Source of the DNA: Ktedonobacter sp. SOSP1-85
Lineage (GTDB): Bacteria > Chloroflexota > Ktedonobacteria > Ktedonobacterales > Ktedonobacteraceae
Assembly (NCBI RefSeq): GCF_016587415.1
Contig: NZ_BNJI01000001.1
Coordinates: 2,271,501-2,335,500 of the forward strand
DNA: 64,000 nucleotides
Direction of reading: 5' to 3'
The translations under genes were made by a program, and so were the position numbers. Position 1 is the first letter of the stretch. Every line of letters starts with the position of its first letter. Below are positions 7,058-16,386 of this stretch, piece by piece. Under the pieces are notes generated by a model. It had not been told where the DNA came from, made no database searches, and saw only the letters and a list, made by a program, of their open reading frames with translations.

Positions 7058-8458
7058 ATGAGTCAGGCATTTGAACTGGAGCAGGGCAACTACACTGCCG
7101 GGTTCCATGTAGCAGAAAATTATACATACAAGTCCGAGAAGGGACTCGATGAGCGTGTCGTCGCCCAGATCTCTGAGATGAAGGGTGAGCCCAGCTGGAT
7201 GCGGGACTTCCGTCTCAAGAGCCTGAAACTCTTTGAGAAGCGTCCAATGCCCACCTGGGGGGCTGATCTCTCAGGCATCAACTTCGACGATATCTACTAC
7301 TACATTAAGCCCGTGCCACAGCAGGGCAAAACCTGGGATGATATCCCAGCTGAGATTAAAGACACCTTCGACCGCCTTGGCATTCCCCAGGCGGAGCAGA
7401 AATACCTGGCGGGCGTTACCGCGCAGTACGAGAGCGAAGCCGTCTATCACAAGATGCGCGAGGACCTTGAGAAACTGGGCGTTATCTTCACAGATATGGA
7501 TACAGCCTTGCGCGAGTATCCCGACCTGATCAAGGAGCACTTTGGCACCATCATTCCGCCTTCTGATAACAAGTTCGCCTCGCTCAATAGCGCCGTCTGG
7601 AGCGGTGGCAGCTTCGTCTATGTGCCGGAGAATGTACGCGTAGAGATTCCTCTACAGGCCTACTTCCGCATTAACGCGAAGAACATGGGCCAGTTCGAGC
7701 GCACCTTGATTATCGCCGCGCCGGGCTCCTATGTCCACTACGTTGAGGGTTGTACCGCGCCAAGCTACACCAGCGACAGCCTGCACAGCGCCGTGGTCGA
7801 GATCAAGGCCATGGAGGGCGCACGCATCCGCTACACGACCATCCAGAACTGGTCGAAGAACGTCTATAACCTGGTGACCAAGCGTGCCGCGGCCTACCGC
7901 GATGCCACCATGGAGTGGGTCGATGGTAACCTGGGCTCTAAGGTCACGATGAAGTATCCCGCGGTCATGCTGATGGAGCCGGGCGCGCGTGGTGACGTCC
8001 TTTCGGTTGCCTTCGCTAACGACGGTATGCACCAGGACGCGGGCGCGAAGATCACGCACCTCGCCCCTCACACCACTTCACAGATCCTGTCGAAGTCGGT
8101 CTCCAAGGGCACCGGTCGCGCGTCGTATCGCGGTCTCGTACGCATCAACCCAGGCGCGCACCACACCAAGTCCAGCGTACGCTGTGACGCGCTCCTGCTC
8201 GACGAGAATGCTCGTACCGATACCTATCCGACGATTCGCGTCGAGGAGAACCAGACCGAGATCGGCCACGAGGCGACCGTCTCCAAGGTCGGCGAGGATC
8301 AGCTCTTCTACCTGATGAGTCGCGGTCTCGACGAGTCCGAGGCCTACTCCCTCATCGTCAACGGCTTCATCGAGCCCATCACCAAAGAGCTACCGATGGA
8401 GTACGCGGTCGAGCTTAATCGCTTGATCCAGCTTGAGATGTCCGGTAGCGTGGGCTAG
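7058..8458 (+). CDS. sufB: Fe-S cluster assembly scaffold SufB
   Basis: 466 residues, full length for SufB, the scaffold subunit of the SUF iron-sulfur assembly complex (SufBCD). It has the right-handed beta-helix core and the conserved C-terminal region ([18 protein letters not shown]) that forms the SufC/SufD contact. A conserved cysteine is present in [21 protein letters not shown] Shine-Dalgarno GTGGAG precedes ATG. sufC, sufD and sufS are not adjacent, unlike the usual operon; the gene has its own consensus promoter and its own terminator, so it is monocistronic. Confidence 0.95.
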   Translation: MSQAFELEQGNYTAGFHVAENYTYKSEKGLDERVVAQISEMKGEPSWMRDFRLKSLKLFEKRPMPTWGADLSGINFDDIYYYIKPVPQQGKTWDDIPAEIKDTFDRLGIPQAEQKYLAGVTAQYESEAVYHKMREDLEKLGVIFTDMDTALREYPDLIKEHFGTIIPPSDNKFASLNSAVWSGGSFVYVPENVRVEIPLQAYFRINAKNMGQFERTLIIAAPGSYVHYVEGCTAPSYTSDSLHSAVVEIKAMEGARIRYTTIQNWSKNVYNLVTKRAAAYRDATMEWVDGNLGSKVTMKYPAVMLMEPGARGDVLSVAFANDGMHQDAGAKITHLAPHTTSQILSKSVSKGTGRASYRGLVRINPGAHHTKSSVRCDALLLDENARTDTYPTIRVEENQTEIGHEATVSKVGEDQLFYLMSRGLDESEAYSLIVNGFIEPITKELPMEYAVELNRLIQLEMSGSVG

Positions 8459-8479
8459 TAGAGATAAGCAAACATGCTC

Positions 8480-8515
8480 AAAGCGGAAGAGGTCATATAC
8501 CTCTTCCGCTTTTTT
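8480..8515 (+). terminator. Rho-independent terminator after sufB
   Basis: Stem AAGCGGAAGAGGT / ACCTCTTCCGCTT followed by a run of T. Confidence 0.9.
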
Positions 8516-8605
8516 GTCAGGAACGCAACTCATCCCCCTTACAGGCGTACATGTGGTAGAGAGACAAGACCACTAATACAGATAGAGAAGATGTAGGAGA
8601 CGTCC

Positions 8606-10522
8606 TTGGCCTACTGCCTGAATCCGCGTGGGACACACTCCAATCCCCCTGACGCGGTTTGCTGCCAACACTGTGACTTCCTCGTGCAAGGGTCACACAT
8701 TGGCTCATATGAAATTATGGCCTTCATTGGCGCCGGAAGCTATGGACAGGTATATAAAATACGCGAACCCGCGCCCCTAAGCCGCACGCTGGCCTTAAAA
8801 GTCTTGCGTCTTGACCAGCTCACCGCCAAGGCTCAGGCCAGCTTCTTTCAGGAGGCACGCCGGATTGCGGCCATGCACCACCCCAATATTTTGCCTGTAT
8901 ATAACTTTGGCCAACTCACAGGGAACGAACGCCCCTACCTGGTCACCGAGTATGCTCCCCAGACCATTCTCGATCTCTTCCGCCGCGAGGATGGGACACG
9001 CCGCCTGGCCTTCGTCGAAGAGCTCATTCCCTATATCCACCAGACGGCCTCAGCGCTGCAATATGTGCATAACAATGGCCTGGTTCACCAGGATGTCAAA
9101 CCTGGCAACCTGCTCATTGGACGCAATGGCCAGGTGCTGCTTGCCGACTTCGGCACAACGTTTTACCTGGGAATGCAGACGCATGCCTCGCTGGGCGAAA
9201 TCACGGGGACCGCTGCCTACATGCCGCTTGAGCAATGGCAGGGGACCCCCCGCCGCGACTCCGATCAATACGCCCTGGCGATCTGCTGCTATGAACTACT
9301 TACCGGGCGCACACCCTTTGTCTACAAACGCCTGGAGGAGATGTGGCACGCGCACGCAGGCGAGCAACCAATGCCACCTCACCATTTAAATACGCGCATC
9401 CCCTCCGAGGTCAGCGCGGTCTTGATGCGCGCTCTCGCTAAGAACTATCACCAGCGTTACAACAGCATCAGCGATTTCGCCAGGAGCTATACTCAGGCCG
9501 TGCAGATCGCGCTACAGCGCTATGTCTGCCAGCGCTGTGGACAACAAAATCGTAGTGGCGCCGCGCGCTGCTCCTTCTGTGGCGCTGAATACGACAACCG
9601 GCGCTGTCCCTACTGCGAGGCCCCCGTACGCTTTGGCCAGCGTTGCTGCTCCCAATGTGGACGCCTTACCGTTCCCGCCGCCATGGTCCCTCGCAGCCCG
9701 CTGATAGGCGTCACGCTCCGCCAGGGTCGCTATGCCATCAAACATGTGCTTAAGCAATCTGAAGAAAGCAATACCATGGTCGCCATCGCGACCGATGAAC
9801 GCCAGAACGATCAGCGCGTCGTTCTCAAGCGCTGGGAGTGCAGCGATCTCCCCCTGGCACAGCGCGCCAAGGATGTGGCCCACTATGATCACGTGACCGA
9901 ACCCTTGACACGCCTACGCCATCCCCTGGTACCACGCGTGCTGGATCGCTTCGCGGAGGGACGCCACTACTATCTTGTGCTTTCCTACATTAATGGCGAG
10001 AGCATTGAAGAACGTCTACAGAAGCTGCTGCGCCCCATTCCCGAGGCCGAGGTGCGCACCTACATGCTCGCCGTGCTCAACATCCTGATCGCCCTGGAGC
10101 AGCAACAGCCCGTCGTGCGCCACTATGATCTCTCACCCGCCAATATCATTATTGAGCAGCAGCGTAACCGCGTCCACCTGACGGGCTTTCAGGTTCCGCC
10201 CCCCTCGCAGTCAGCGGGCGGTCGCCTGGAGCACGGGAAGCGTACCACGCGCAAGCTAGTGATCTCGCCCTATCTCCCCATCCAGGATAAACCCTACGAT
10301 ATCCGGACCTGTATCTATGCCCTGGCAGCCAGCATGCACCACGCCATCACGAATGTCGCGCCGCCCCACTACCCAACCTATCCGCCTGTGCGCATCCTCA
10401 ACCCCAATGTCTCAGCCGAGTTTGAGGCCATCTTGAGCCGCGCCCTGGCCGAAGATCCCCAGGTGCGCTACCAGAGCTATGCCAGCCTCAAACAGGACCT
10501 CCTGGGGGCACGACGCTACTAA
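8606..10522 (+). CDS. Zinc-ribbon Ser/Thr protein kinase with second, degenerate kinase domain
   Basis: 638 residues; TTG start placed by AGGAGA at 8595. An N-terminal short zinc ribbon (C..CQHC) precedes a kinase domain at about 32-295: G-loop IGAGSYGQVY, VAIK-equivalent lysine LALKVL, catalytic loop HQDVKPGN, DFG in LADFGTT. Two zinc ribbons follow (CQRCGQ, CSFCG, CPYCEA, CSQCG; about 305-350). A second kinase-like lobe (about 365-635) has HYDLSPANII in place of HRDxKxxN and TGF in place of DFG, so it is probably a pseudokinase. No membrane helix, so cytosolic. The last codons RRY-stop lie in a class B half-element. Confidence 0.88.
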   Translation: MAYCLNPRGTHSNPPDAVCCQHCDFLVQGSHIGSYEIMAFIGAGSYGQVYKIREPAPLSRTLALKVLRLDQLTAKAQASFFQEARRIAAMHHPNILPVYNFGQLTGNERPYLVTEYAPQTILDLFRREDGTRRLAFVEELIPYIHQTASALQYVHNNGLVHQDVKPGNLLIGRNGQVLLADFGTTFYLGMQTHASLGEITGTAAYMPLEQWQGTPRRDSDQYALAICCYELLTGRTPFVYKRLEEMWHAHAGEQPMPPHHLNTRIPSEVSAVLMRALAKNYHQRYNSISDFARSYTQAVQIALQRYVCQRCGQQNRSGAARCSFCGAEYDNRRCPYCEAPVRFGQRCCSQCGRLTVPAAMVPRSPLIGVTLRQGRYAIKHVLKQSEESNTMVAIATDERQNDQRVVLKRWECSDLPLAQRAKDVAHYDHVTEPLTRLRHPLVPRVLDRFAEGRHYYLVLSYINGESIEERLQKLLRPIPEAEVRTYMLAVLNILIALEQQQPVVRHYDLSPANIIIEQQRNRVHLTGFQVPPPSQSAGGRLEHGKRTTRKLVISPYLPIQDKPYDIRTCIYALAASMHHAITNVAPPHYPTYPPVRILNPNVSAEFEAILSRALAEDPQVRYQSYASLKQDLLGARRY

Positions 10523-10541
10523 AGTACGCGTCTACATATGA
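10511..10541. repeat. Class B half-element (stop donor), fused to class C
   Basis: CGACGCTACTAAAGTACGCG then CTACATATG. Supplies R-R-Y-stop of the kinase gene. The expected right arm is truncated to AAATATGTAG and runs straight into class C copy 2. Confidence 0.8.
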
Positions 10542-10568
10542 AGGTGCGGAGCTGGTCGTACCACAAAT

Positions 10569-10673
10569 ATGTAGGGTCCATGCTGGCATGGGCTGCCGAG
10601 CGAAGCGACCTCCCCACGCGGGGTGTCGGCCTGCGGACCTCGGAGTCCATGCCAGCATGGACCCTACATGTTG
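10569..10673. repeat. Class C inverted repeat, copy 2
   Basis: Arms ATGTAGGGTCCATGCTGGCA and complement; ends about 12 bp from the citrate synthase stop codon. Confidence 0.85.
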
Positions 10674-10685
10674 TTTTGCGGTTTA

Positions 10686-11804
10686 TTAGCCGCGCTGTTC
10701 AAGTGGAACGTACTCGGTGGCCTTCGCGCCAACGTATTCGGCACGTGGGCGGATGAGGCGATTGTTGGCGTATTGTTCAAGGATGTGCGCAGTCCAGCCA
10801 GAGATGCGGCTGGAGGCAAAAATGGGCGTATCCAGGTCAATGGGAATACCCAGCATGTAGTAGACCGAGGCAGAGTAGAAGTCGACGTTCGCGTTGAGGC
10901 CCTTATGTTCCTTGATATACTCCTCAATCGCGCGCGACATCTCGTACCAGCGTAAATCGCCTGTGCGCTCGCCCAGCTCCTGGGACATGGCCCGCAGATG
11001 GGTCGCGCGTGGGTCCTCGGTGCGGTAGACGCGATGACCAAAGCCCATGATACGCTCTTTACGCGCCAGGGCATCCTCCAGGTACGACTCAACGTTTCGT
11101 ACCTCGCCAATCCTGAGCAACATGCGTATGACTTGCTCATTGGCGCCCCCATGCAGGGGGCCAGAGAGGGCGCTGATGGCCGCAACAACCGAGGCATACA
11201 TGTCAGCCTTGGTGCCAGCGGTCACACGCGCGGCAAATGTCGAGGCGTTTAGTTCATGATCGGCATGCAGGATCAAGGCCACGTCCAGGGCGTGGGCAGT
11301 ATAGGCATCCGGTTCTTTGCCTGTCAGCATGTAGAGCATATTCGCCGCGTGCGTGCCAGTCTGGAGAGGCTCAACGAGGTTACGCTTCTCGCGGATGCTA
11401 TTCCAGGTCATAATGATCGTGGGCAGCGCGGATGTCAGGCGGATGGCGCGTCGCTCATCGGCGGCGGTAGACTTATCGTTTAAGTCATCGTCAAAGGCTG
11501 CAAGGGCGGAGACAGTTGTGCGGAGCACATCCATCGGAGAAGTGGAAGGTGGCAATAAGTGCATCAGATCGATGATGCGGCTCGGCAGAGCGCGGTTGGC
11601 GCGTAACTGCTGCTCCACTTCCGCCAGTTGCGTTTTGGTAGGCAGAACACCATGCCAGAGCAGGTACGCGGTCTCTTCAAAGCTCGAATGACGAGCCAGG
11701 TCATGAATATCTATACCGTAATACGTTAACTTACCAAGTTTACCATCGAGATCACAAATTCGCGATGTTGTAGCCACAACATCTTCAAGACCTTCAGTGG
11801 TCAT
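10686..11804 (-). CDS. gltA: Citrate synthase
   Basis: Condenses oxaloacetate and acetyl-CoA, first step of the TCA cycle. 372 residues, the short hexamer-free Gram-positive length. Active-site regions are seen in ADHELNAS, GPLHGGANEQV (catalytic His), GFGHRVY (catalytic His) and NVDFYSASVYYMLG (catalytic Asp). The frame is open to 11981, but GGAGGA six bases before ATG 11804 and the family N terminus (MTTEGLEDVVA) decide the start. A near-consensus promoter lies 150 bp upstream. A 2-methylcitrate synthase role cannot be excluded from sequence alone. Confidence 0.93.
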   Translation of the reverse strand: MTTEGLEDVVATTSRICDLDGKLGKLTYYGIDIHDLARHSSFEETAYLLWHGVLPTKTQLAEVEQQLRANRALPSRIIDLMHLLPPSTSPMDVLRTTVSALAAFDDDLNDKSTAADERRAIRLTSALPTIIMTWNSIREKRNLVEPLQTGTHAANMLYMLTGKEPDAYTAHALDVALILHADHELNASTFAARVTAGTKADMYASVVAAISALSGPLHGGANEQVIRMLLRIGEVRNVESYLEDALARKERIMGFGHRVYRTEDPRATHLRAMSQELGERTGDLRWYEMSRAIEEYIKEHKGLNANVDFYSASVYYMLGIPIDLDTPIFASSRISGWTAHILEQYANNRLIRPRAEYVGAKATEYVPLEQRG

Positions 11805-11951
11805 CGCAATTCCTCCGAAGAGATGTAAATTTTTGGTGGAATACGCCTGGGCGGTTCCTATCATCGAACCAGCATCCGCCTCATCAGCGAAACGGACAAG
11901 CACAATCAACGGCCATTTCTTGCACAAACAGAAGCAAGTTGATTCAAAATA

Positions 11952-11981
11952 ATTATAATCGTCAAAAAAGAAGGGTGTCAA
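11952..11981 (-). promoter_or_regulatory. Promoter of citrate synthase gene
   Basis: On the minus strand TTGACA (11981-11976), 18-bp spacer, TATAAT (11957-11952). Gives a leader of roughly 140 nt. Confidence 0.75.
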
Positions 11982-12032
11982 CGAAGCTAGCTAACAGAAG
12001 AGACCTGGGACGTGCACAAAATGGGATTCTGT

Positions 12033-12040
12033 GCTACACT
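12033..12040 (+). promoter_or_regulatory. Extended -10 promoter of the ECF sigma gene
   Basis: GTGCTACACT: TG-C-TACACT with no clear -35. Divergent from the citrate synthase promoter. Confidence 0.4.
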
Positions 12041-12109
12041 AGCGGACGAAGCAGGCATAAGAGTGACACCGGAAAAGCGGTATCGCCCAGGAGAGAGGCA
12101 AAAGAGGGT

Positions 12110-12739
12110 ATGAGCAAGCACACGCCAGAAGATGAGGCATGGCTTATTGCTCGCAGTAAGCGCGGCGACCTTGAGGCATTTAATCAGTTGGTTGAACGTT
12201 ACCAGCAGCTTATGTATGCCTCTGTCCTACGCGTGCTCGGCAATGCTGATGCCGCAGCCGATGTGACGCAGGATGCCTTTTTCTCCGCCTTTCGCCATAT
12301 TCAATCTTTCAAAGGCGGCTCCTCCTTTCGGGCCTGGCTCCTGCGCATCGGCTCCAACCTGGCCTGCGACTACTGGCGCTATAAGCAGCGCCATCCCGCC
12401 GCCTCATTGGATGAGCTTACCGACGATGACGAACCCCACACTCAGGAGGCACTTGGTGCCCTGGTCGATACCCATCTCAGCGATAATCCCGAGGCGCGAC
12501 TGCTCAACCAGGAGCTTCAGGAGCTGATTCAAACGGGCCTGCAACAGCTGCCACTTGATCAGCGAGTCGCGGTCATCCTCTGCGATATCGAGGGCTTCTC
12601 GTATGAGGAGGTGGCCGCAAGCACTCAGTCAACGCTAGGAACGGTCCGGTCCCGCATCTCGCGTGGACGTACGAAGCTCCGCCAGTATCTCTCACAACAC
12701 CGGGAACTTTTACCCCGCGATTACCGTCTAACCAGTTGA
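12110..12739 (+). CDS. ECF-family RNA polymerase sigma factor
   Basis: 209 residues. Region 2 at about 25-95 (FNQLVERYQQLMYASVLRVLG...DVTQDAFFSAFRHIQSFKGGSSFRAWLLRIGSNLACDYWR) binds the -10 element. Region 4 at about 145-200 (LPLDQRVAVILCDIEGFSYEEVAASTQSTLGTVRSRISRGRTKLRQYL, an HTH) binds the -35. Upstream in-frame codons to 11939 exist but lack a Shine-Dalgarno and family similarity; ATG 12110 follows GAGAGG/AGAGGG. The next gene encodes a matching zinc-binding anti-sigma factor, about 50 bp downstream and probably cotranscribed. Confidence 0.92.
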   Translation: MSKHTPEDEAWLIARSKRGDLEAFNQLVERYQQLMYASVLRVLGNADAAADVTQDAFFSAFRHIQSFKGGSSFRAWLLRIGSNLACDYWRYKQRHPAASLDELTDDDEPHTQEALGALVDTHLSDNPEARLLNQELQELIQTGLQQLPLDQRVAVILCDIEGFSYEEVAASTQSTLGTVRSRISRGRTKLRQYLSQHRELLPRDYRLTS

Positions 12740-12791
12740 ATGGATCTCTACCAATAGACACAGCTTATGTTTGAGGAGACGGAGTAGACGC

Positions 12792-13529
12792 TTGGCATAC
12801 GACGAACAACACCTGACATCAGAAGAATTCTCAGCGTACCTGGATGGGGAGCTTACCTCCTCCGAACAGGAACGCCTGGCAAGCCATTTGAGCTCCTGTA
12901 CCATATGTGAACAGGAACTCGATGAGCTACGTCGTACCATCGCGCTCCTCCAGGCCCTCCCACGCCCAGCCCTACCCAGGTCTTTTACCCTTGCGCGCAA
13001 TGCCAGCAGCCTCCCCGATACGCCACCACTGTATGCAACTGCCCAGGCTGATAACATATTCCTCGAAACGCAAGATGACGAAAGGGAGAGTGCCTCATAT
13101 ACGCCAACGCGGCCACGCGCTCGCTGGTCGCTCTATGCGAGAAGTGGGCTGCGTACCCTGAGCGCACTCGCCGCAGTCATCGGTCTCTTCCTCCTGGGCT
13201 CTAGTCTGCTTGCGATGCTGCCAAGCTCCAGTGGGACGTCCCATTCTAATATGGCCAACTCAAGTGGCTCCAGCACACAATCAAATACTAAAACAGAGCA
13301 GCCAGGAAGTACGATGCCTCGCGCGACGGAAGCCTCGCCCCAGGTTAATACACCTCAAATCACAACAAAGTCACCCACGACAACTCCTGTTCCCAGTCCA
13401 ACCTCAAGCTGGCCAGTAGTGTTCTTCTTCGATCTGAATACGGTGCTGGGACGTGTGGGACTGGGTCTGTTGTTCCTCCTGATAGGAGGAATAGGCCTGT
13501 TTGCTTTGAGAGTTCCCCTGCGCCTCTAA
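12792..13529 (+). CDS. Membrane anti-sigma factor with zinc-finger (zf-HC2) domain
   Basis: About 245 residues from TTG 12792, chosen because GGAG lies seven bases upstream (12781-12784); TTG 12771 is possible. N terminus: anti-sigma domain LTSEEFSAYLDGEL...LASHLSSCTICEQEL with the H-x3-C-x2-C zinc motif. A membrane helix lies near 125-150 (LSALAAVIGLFLLGSSLLAML), then an S/T/P-rich extracytoplasmic linker of about 70 residues and a second hydrophobic helix at the C terminus. Sits directly behind the ECF sigma factor; it presumably sequesters it and is released by an envelope signal. The linker composition suggests a proteolytically accessible stalk. Confidence 0.88.
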   Translation: MAYDEQHLTSEEFSAYLDGELTSSEQERLASHLSSCTICEQELDELRRTIALLQALPRPALPRSFTLARNASSLPDTPPLYATAQADNIFLETQDDERESASYTPTRPRARWSLYARSGLRTLSALAAVIGLFLLGSSLLAMLPSSSGTSHSNMANSSGSSTQSNTKTEQPGSTMPRATEASPQVNTPQITTKSPTTTPVPSPTSSWPVVFFFDLNTVLGRVGLGLLFLLIGGIGLFALRVPLRL

Positions 13530-13666
13530 TCCAATCCGGTGCTGCCATTGGCCTTCTTCCCACCCTATGTAGAGCTTCTATGCGTTGCGCGTAAGCGTGG
13601 TTTTTTGTATAGTCTATGCAGAGCAATGATACTTTCAATTAAACCAATCAGACACAGGTTGTAAAT

Positions 13667-14443
13667 ATGAACACCGTACTTCTATTTGCCTCTCCCATCA
13701 TCAATGTCCTGGTGACGGGGATTTTCGCGGGCATGATTACGCGCCAGTACCTACGCCGGAGGCGCGTCTATCAACTCTACTGGTCAATCGCCCTGCTGAT
13801 GGCCTTCGCAGCGACTATCGCCTATGTGGTGATGATCATGGCCCAACCAACCAGTAGCCTGGGCATCCTCTGCTTCCGCATCTACTATACTCTCGGGGCG
13901 GCCCTTATGCCCTCCTGGCTGGGCCTGGGCAGTATCGCCCTTCGGGGCAAACCCATGTTGACACGCTCCTGCCTGATGTTCCTCTCGTTCCTGAGCGTGA
14001 TCGCCACAGCCTTTACCTTCGATGGATCTATCGATATGCAGAAATTGAGCCAGATCGCAGGCACACCCGGTACAGGCATCCTGCATCCTGGCCCCTGGCT
14101 GGTCACCACGATTCTGCTCAACACGCTGGGAGTCGTCGCCATTGCTGGAGTAGCCCTCTATTCTGGCCTGAAGCTCGTGCGCAAGCAGAGCCAGGTTGGT
14201 GGCCTGCAATCGCTAAACCTGCTCTGGGCCAACGTCCTGATCATGGCCGGAGCCTTGATCGATGCCGCCGCCGGTACCCTGGCACGTGTCCTGGGTCTAC
14301 AGAGCACCTTCTGGATCATTATGGCTCTTGGCTGGATCGTCTTCTTCGCGGGCGTCCTGCTGACCGGGCGGCGCTCCAAGAAGAGCCAGACAGCAGCTCC
14401 CCCTACAAACGCATCCACACAGTCCCAGCCTGTGACCCCATAA
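13667..14443 (+). CDS. Seven-helix membrane protein of unknown function
   Basis: 258 residues with about seven hydrophobic segments (near 5-25, 40-60, 65-90, 100-120, 145-170, 180-205, 215-235) and a polar T/Q/P-rich C-terminal tail. No motif that I recognise; the R-R-R-R patch after helix 1 suggests a cytoplasmic loop. Separated by about 140 bp from the sigma/anti-sigma pair, with which it may or may not be linked. Confidence 0.7.
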   Translation: MNTVLLFASPIINVLVTGIFAGMITRQYLRRRRVYQLYWSIALLMAFAATIAYVVMIMAQPTSSLGILCFRIYYTLGAALMPSWLGLGSIALRGKPMLTRSCLMFLSFLSVIATAFTFDGSIDMQKLSQIAGTPGTGILHPGPWLVTTILLNTLGVVAIAGVALYSGLKLVRKQSQVGGLQSLNLLWANVLIMAGALIDAAAGTLARVLGLQSTFWIIMALGWIVFFAGVLLTGRRSKKSQTAAPPTNASTQSQPVTP

Positions 14444-14453
14444 GTTCAATTCC

Positions 14454-14514
14454 TGGTTGGTGATGTGATGCCCCTGGCGGCCTAAGGCCGCCAGGGGCAT
14501 CACATCACCAACCA
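14454..14514. terminator. Class D hairpin between convergent genes
   Basis: Near-perfect 29-bp arms TGGTTGGTGATGTGATGCCC... meeting at GGCGGCC-TAA-GGCCGCC. Followed at 14521-14533 by the GCGCCGCAGGCGC motif. Confidence 0.65.
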
Positions 14515-14554
14515 AAACAAGCGCCGCAGGCGCAAGGCGTCACGCCAAAAATAA

Positions 14555-14600
14555 GGGAGGACGGGTTAAGTTACTTATAAGTAACCTTACCCGCCCTCCC
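14555..14600. terminator. Second class D hairpin in the same gap
   Basis: Arms GGGAGGACGGGTTAAG / CTTACCCGCCCTCCC (one mismatch) around TTACTTATAAGTAA. Lies 3' of htrA on the minus strand. Confidence 0.6.
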
Positions 14601-14683
14601 CCAATCCCAAGCACAAGGAAAAGCGCTATATAGTGACACCATCAACCTGTAAGGGCCGATGAGGTGTTGTCAAAGTTGTTTGT

Positions 14684-16066
14684 CTACTTGGTCTGCGCCT
14701 GCAACTCACCCAGGGCCACATTAATGGTCAACTGCTGGTTGCCACGGTAGACCTTGACGGCTACCTTGTCGCCCACGTTCTTGCTCAGAAGAGCATCTGA
14801 GAGCGAAGATGAATCGGTAACATTCTTGTTATCTATCTGTACGATGACGTCATTCACCTGCAAGCCAGCCTTGGCTGCTGCTCCATCCTGTGTCACCTCG
14901 ACGATCATCACACCCTGCTGCACTGCGAGTCCGTTGCGCTGCGCCATACTGGCATCGACAGCAACCACAGTTACATTGAGGGCTGCACGACCAGTATGCG
15001 TCACTTTTCCACCATTGATCAACTGTGTGGCGATAAACTTCACCCGGTTGGACGGGATGGCATAGCCAACACCATTGGCAGGCGTGTTATATTCTGAGTT
15101 AATCGCGACCAGGGTTGGAATGCCAATGACATTGCCCTGCAAGTCGACCAGGGCGCCACCGCTGTTACCAGGGTTGATTGGCGCATCCGTCTGAATCGTA
15201 TTCGGAATCGTCGCGCCGTTACCCTCTGAGACATTGCGCCCCAGCGCGCTCACGATACCGTGAGTTACCGTCTGCGAGTTCCCCAGCGGATTGCCGACCG
15301 CGAGCACTTCTTGACCCACCTTGAGCGAGGATGAGTCGCCCAGGTTAGCAGTCTCCAGGTTGGCAGGCGGATTGATCTTGACCACCGCCAGGTCATCCGT
15401 GGCGTCCGTACCAACCAGGGTTGCGCGCAACTGATTACCATCAAAGAGCTTGACGGTCAGGCTCTGGGCATTCGCGACCACGTGATTGTTCGTTACGATA
15501 TATCCACGCTTATCAATTACGACGCCCGAACCAAGGCTGGAGCCGGTCGAGATCTGTACGACCGCGGGCTGAATATTTGTCACCACCGCTTCACGTACAG
15601 TTTGAATATTGTTATCGCTCAGTGCAGGGATGGTTACCTGCGAGTGTGAACTGCTATCTGTTTGGAGGCCAGCCTGTGACGAGCTGGGTACACTTACACC
15701 ACCGCGCCCAAATTGCCAGCCCGCGAAGAGGCCCGTACCAAAGACGAGCAGGAGTACTACTGCCAATAGGACTATAGATGCCGTACTGGGTCCCCTGCGC
15801 ACCGGCGGCTGTCCAACGGGCGGAGGTACCGACCCAGTGGGCGCTGAGGCGGCATAGGTACCAGCCTGCGTCTGTTGAGCCCAGGAAGCGGGCTGCCCTG
15901 CCTGTGGCAGTGGCTGCACCTTCTCATGCTCATCTAAGGTCTCCTGCGAACCAGAATACTGTTCGGCATCCTGCGTAGATGGTGAATACATATCAATTTT
16001 TGTATAATCTGTACCATTTGTCGTATCATTTGCCACATCATTCGCGGAATCATTTTCGTTGAGCAT
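14684..16066 (-). CDS. HtrA/DegP-type membrane serine protease with PDZ domain
   Basis: 460 residues. Acidic, Q/P-rich cytoplasmic N terminus of about 90 residues, one membrane helix (STASIVLLAVVLLLVFGTGL), then a trypsin-like protease. Catalytic triad: His in TNNHVVANAQ, Asp in TDDLAVVKI, Ser in NPGNSGGAL. A C-terminal PDZ domain starts near 365 (GVMIVEVTQDGAAAKAGLQVNDVIVQI). Extracytoplasmic quality control is the family role. The start has AGGAGGAT five bases before ATG. Only one PDZ domain, as in DegS/YkdA-type enzymes. Convergent with 13667-14443. Confidence 0.93.
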   Translation of the reverse strand: MLNENDSANDVANDTTNGTDYTKIDMYSPSTQDAEQYSGSQETLDEHEKVQPLPQAGQPASWAQQTQAGTYAASAPTGSVPPPVGQPPVRRGPSTASIVLLAVVLLLVFGTGLFAGWQFGRGGVSVPSSSQAGLQTDSSSHSQVTIPALSDNNIQTVREAVVTNIQPAVVQISTGSSLGSGVVIDKRGYIVTNNHVVANAQSLTVKLFDGNQLRATLVGTDATDDLAVVKINPPANLETANLGDSSSLKVGQEVLAVGNPLGNSQTVTHGIVSALGRNVSEGNGATIPNTIQTDAPINPGNSGGALVDLQGNVIGIPTLVAINSEYNTPANGVGYAIPSNRVKFIATQLINGGKVTHTGRAALNVTVVAVDASMAQRNGLAVQQGVMIVEVTQDGAAAKAGLQVNDVIVQIDNKNVTDSSSLSDALLSKNVGDKVAVKVYRGNQQLTINVALGELQAQTK

Positions 16067-16131
16067 CTAGTATCCTCCTGACACGATGCATATAAGAAAG
16101 CGGTGTTCATGCCCTGGTGTTTATGCCTTAT

Positions 16132-16160
16132 AGATAACGATAAGGACCATAGCAAGTCAA
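16132..16160 (-). promoter_or_regulatory. Promoter of the HtrA-type protease gene
   Basis: Minus strand TTGACT (16160-16155), 17-bp spacer, TTATCT (16137-16132). Confidence 0.5.
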
Positions 16161-16255
16161 CTTCTACTTGCTTGTTCATACTATACAAGGGTATTTTTAG
16201 AAATCTTTATAGGTTTTGTAAAAATTTTGTATAGTTTCAAATATTGGGTGCCTAC

Positions 16256-16315
16256 TCGAAAACCTGAGCAATTTAGCGCTAGCCACGAGAGTGGCGTTAG
16301 TTTTCGCATAAGAAG
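16256..16315 (+). repeat. Class A three-armed element, copy 3
   Basis: Outer stem CGAAAAC/GTTTTCG and inner stem GCCAC-GAGA-GTGGC differ from copy 2 by paired changes. The middle hairpin is altered (AGCAATTTAGCGCT). Ends 72 bp before the TPR gene start. Confidence 0.85.
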
Positions 16316-16386
16316 GAAAGGGGTTGCCCATAACTGCTGTTAATGAGATAATGGGACGAAACCGAGCAGAGAAGAGCAGCGTATAA

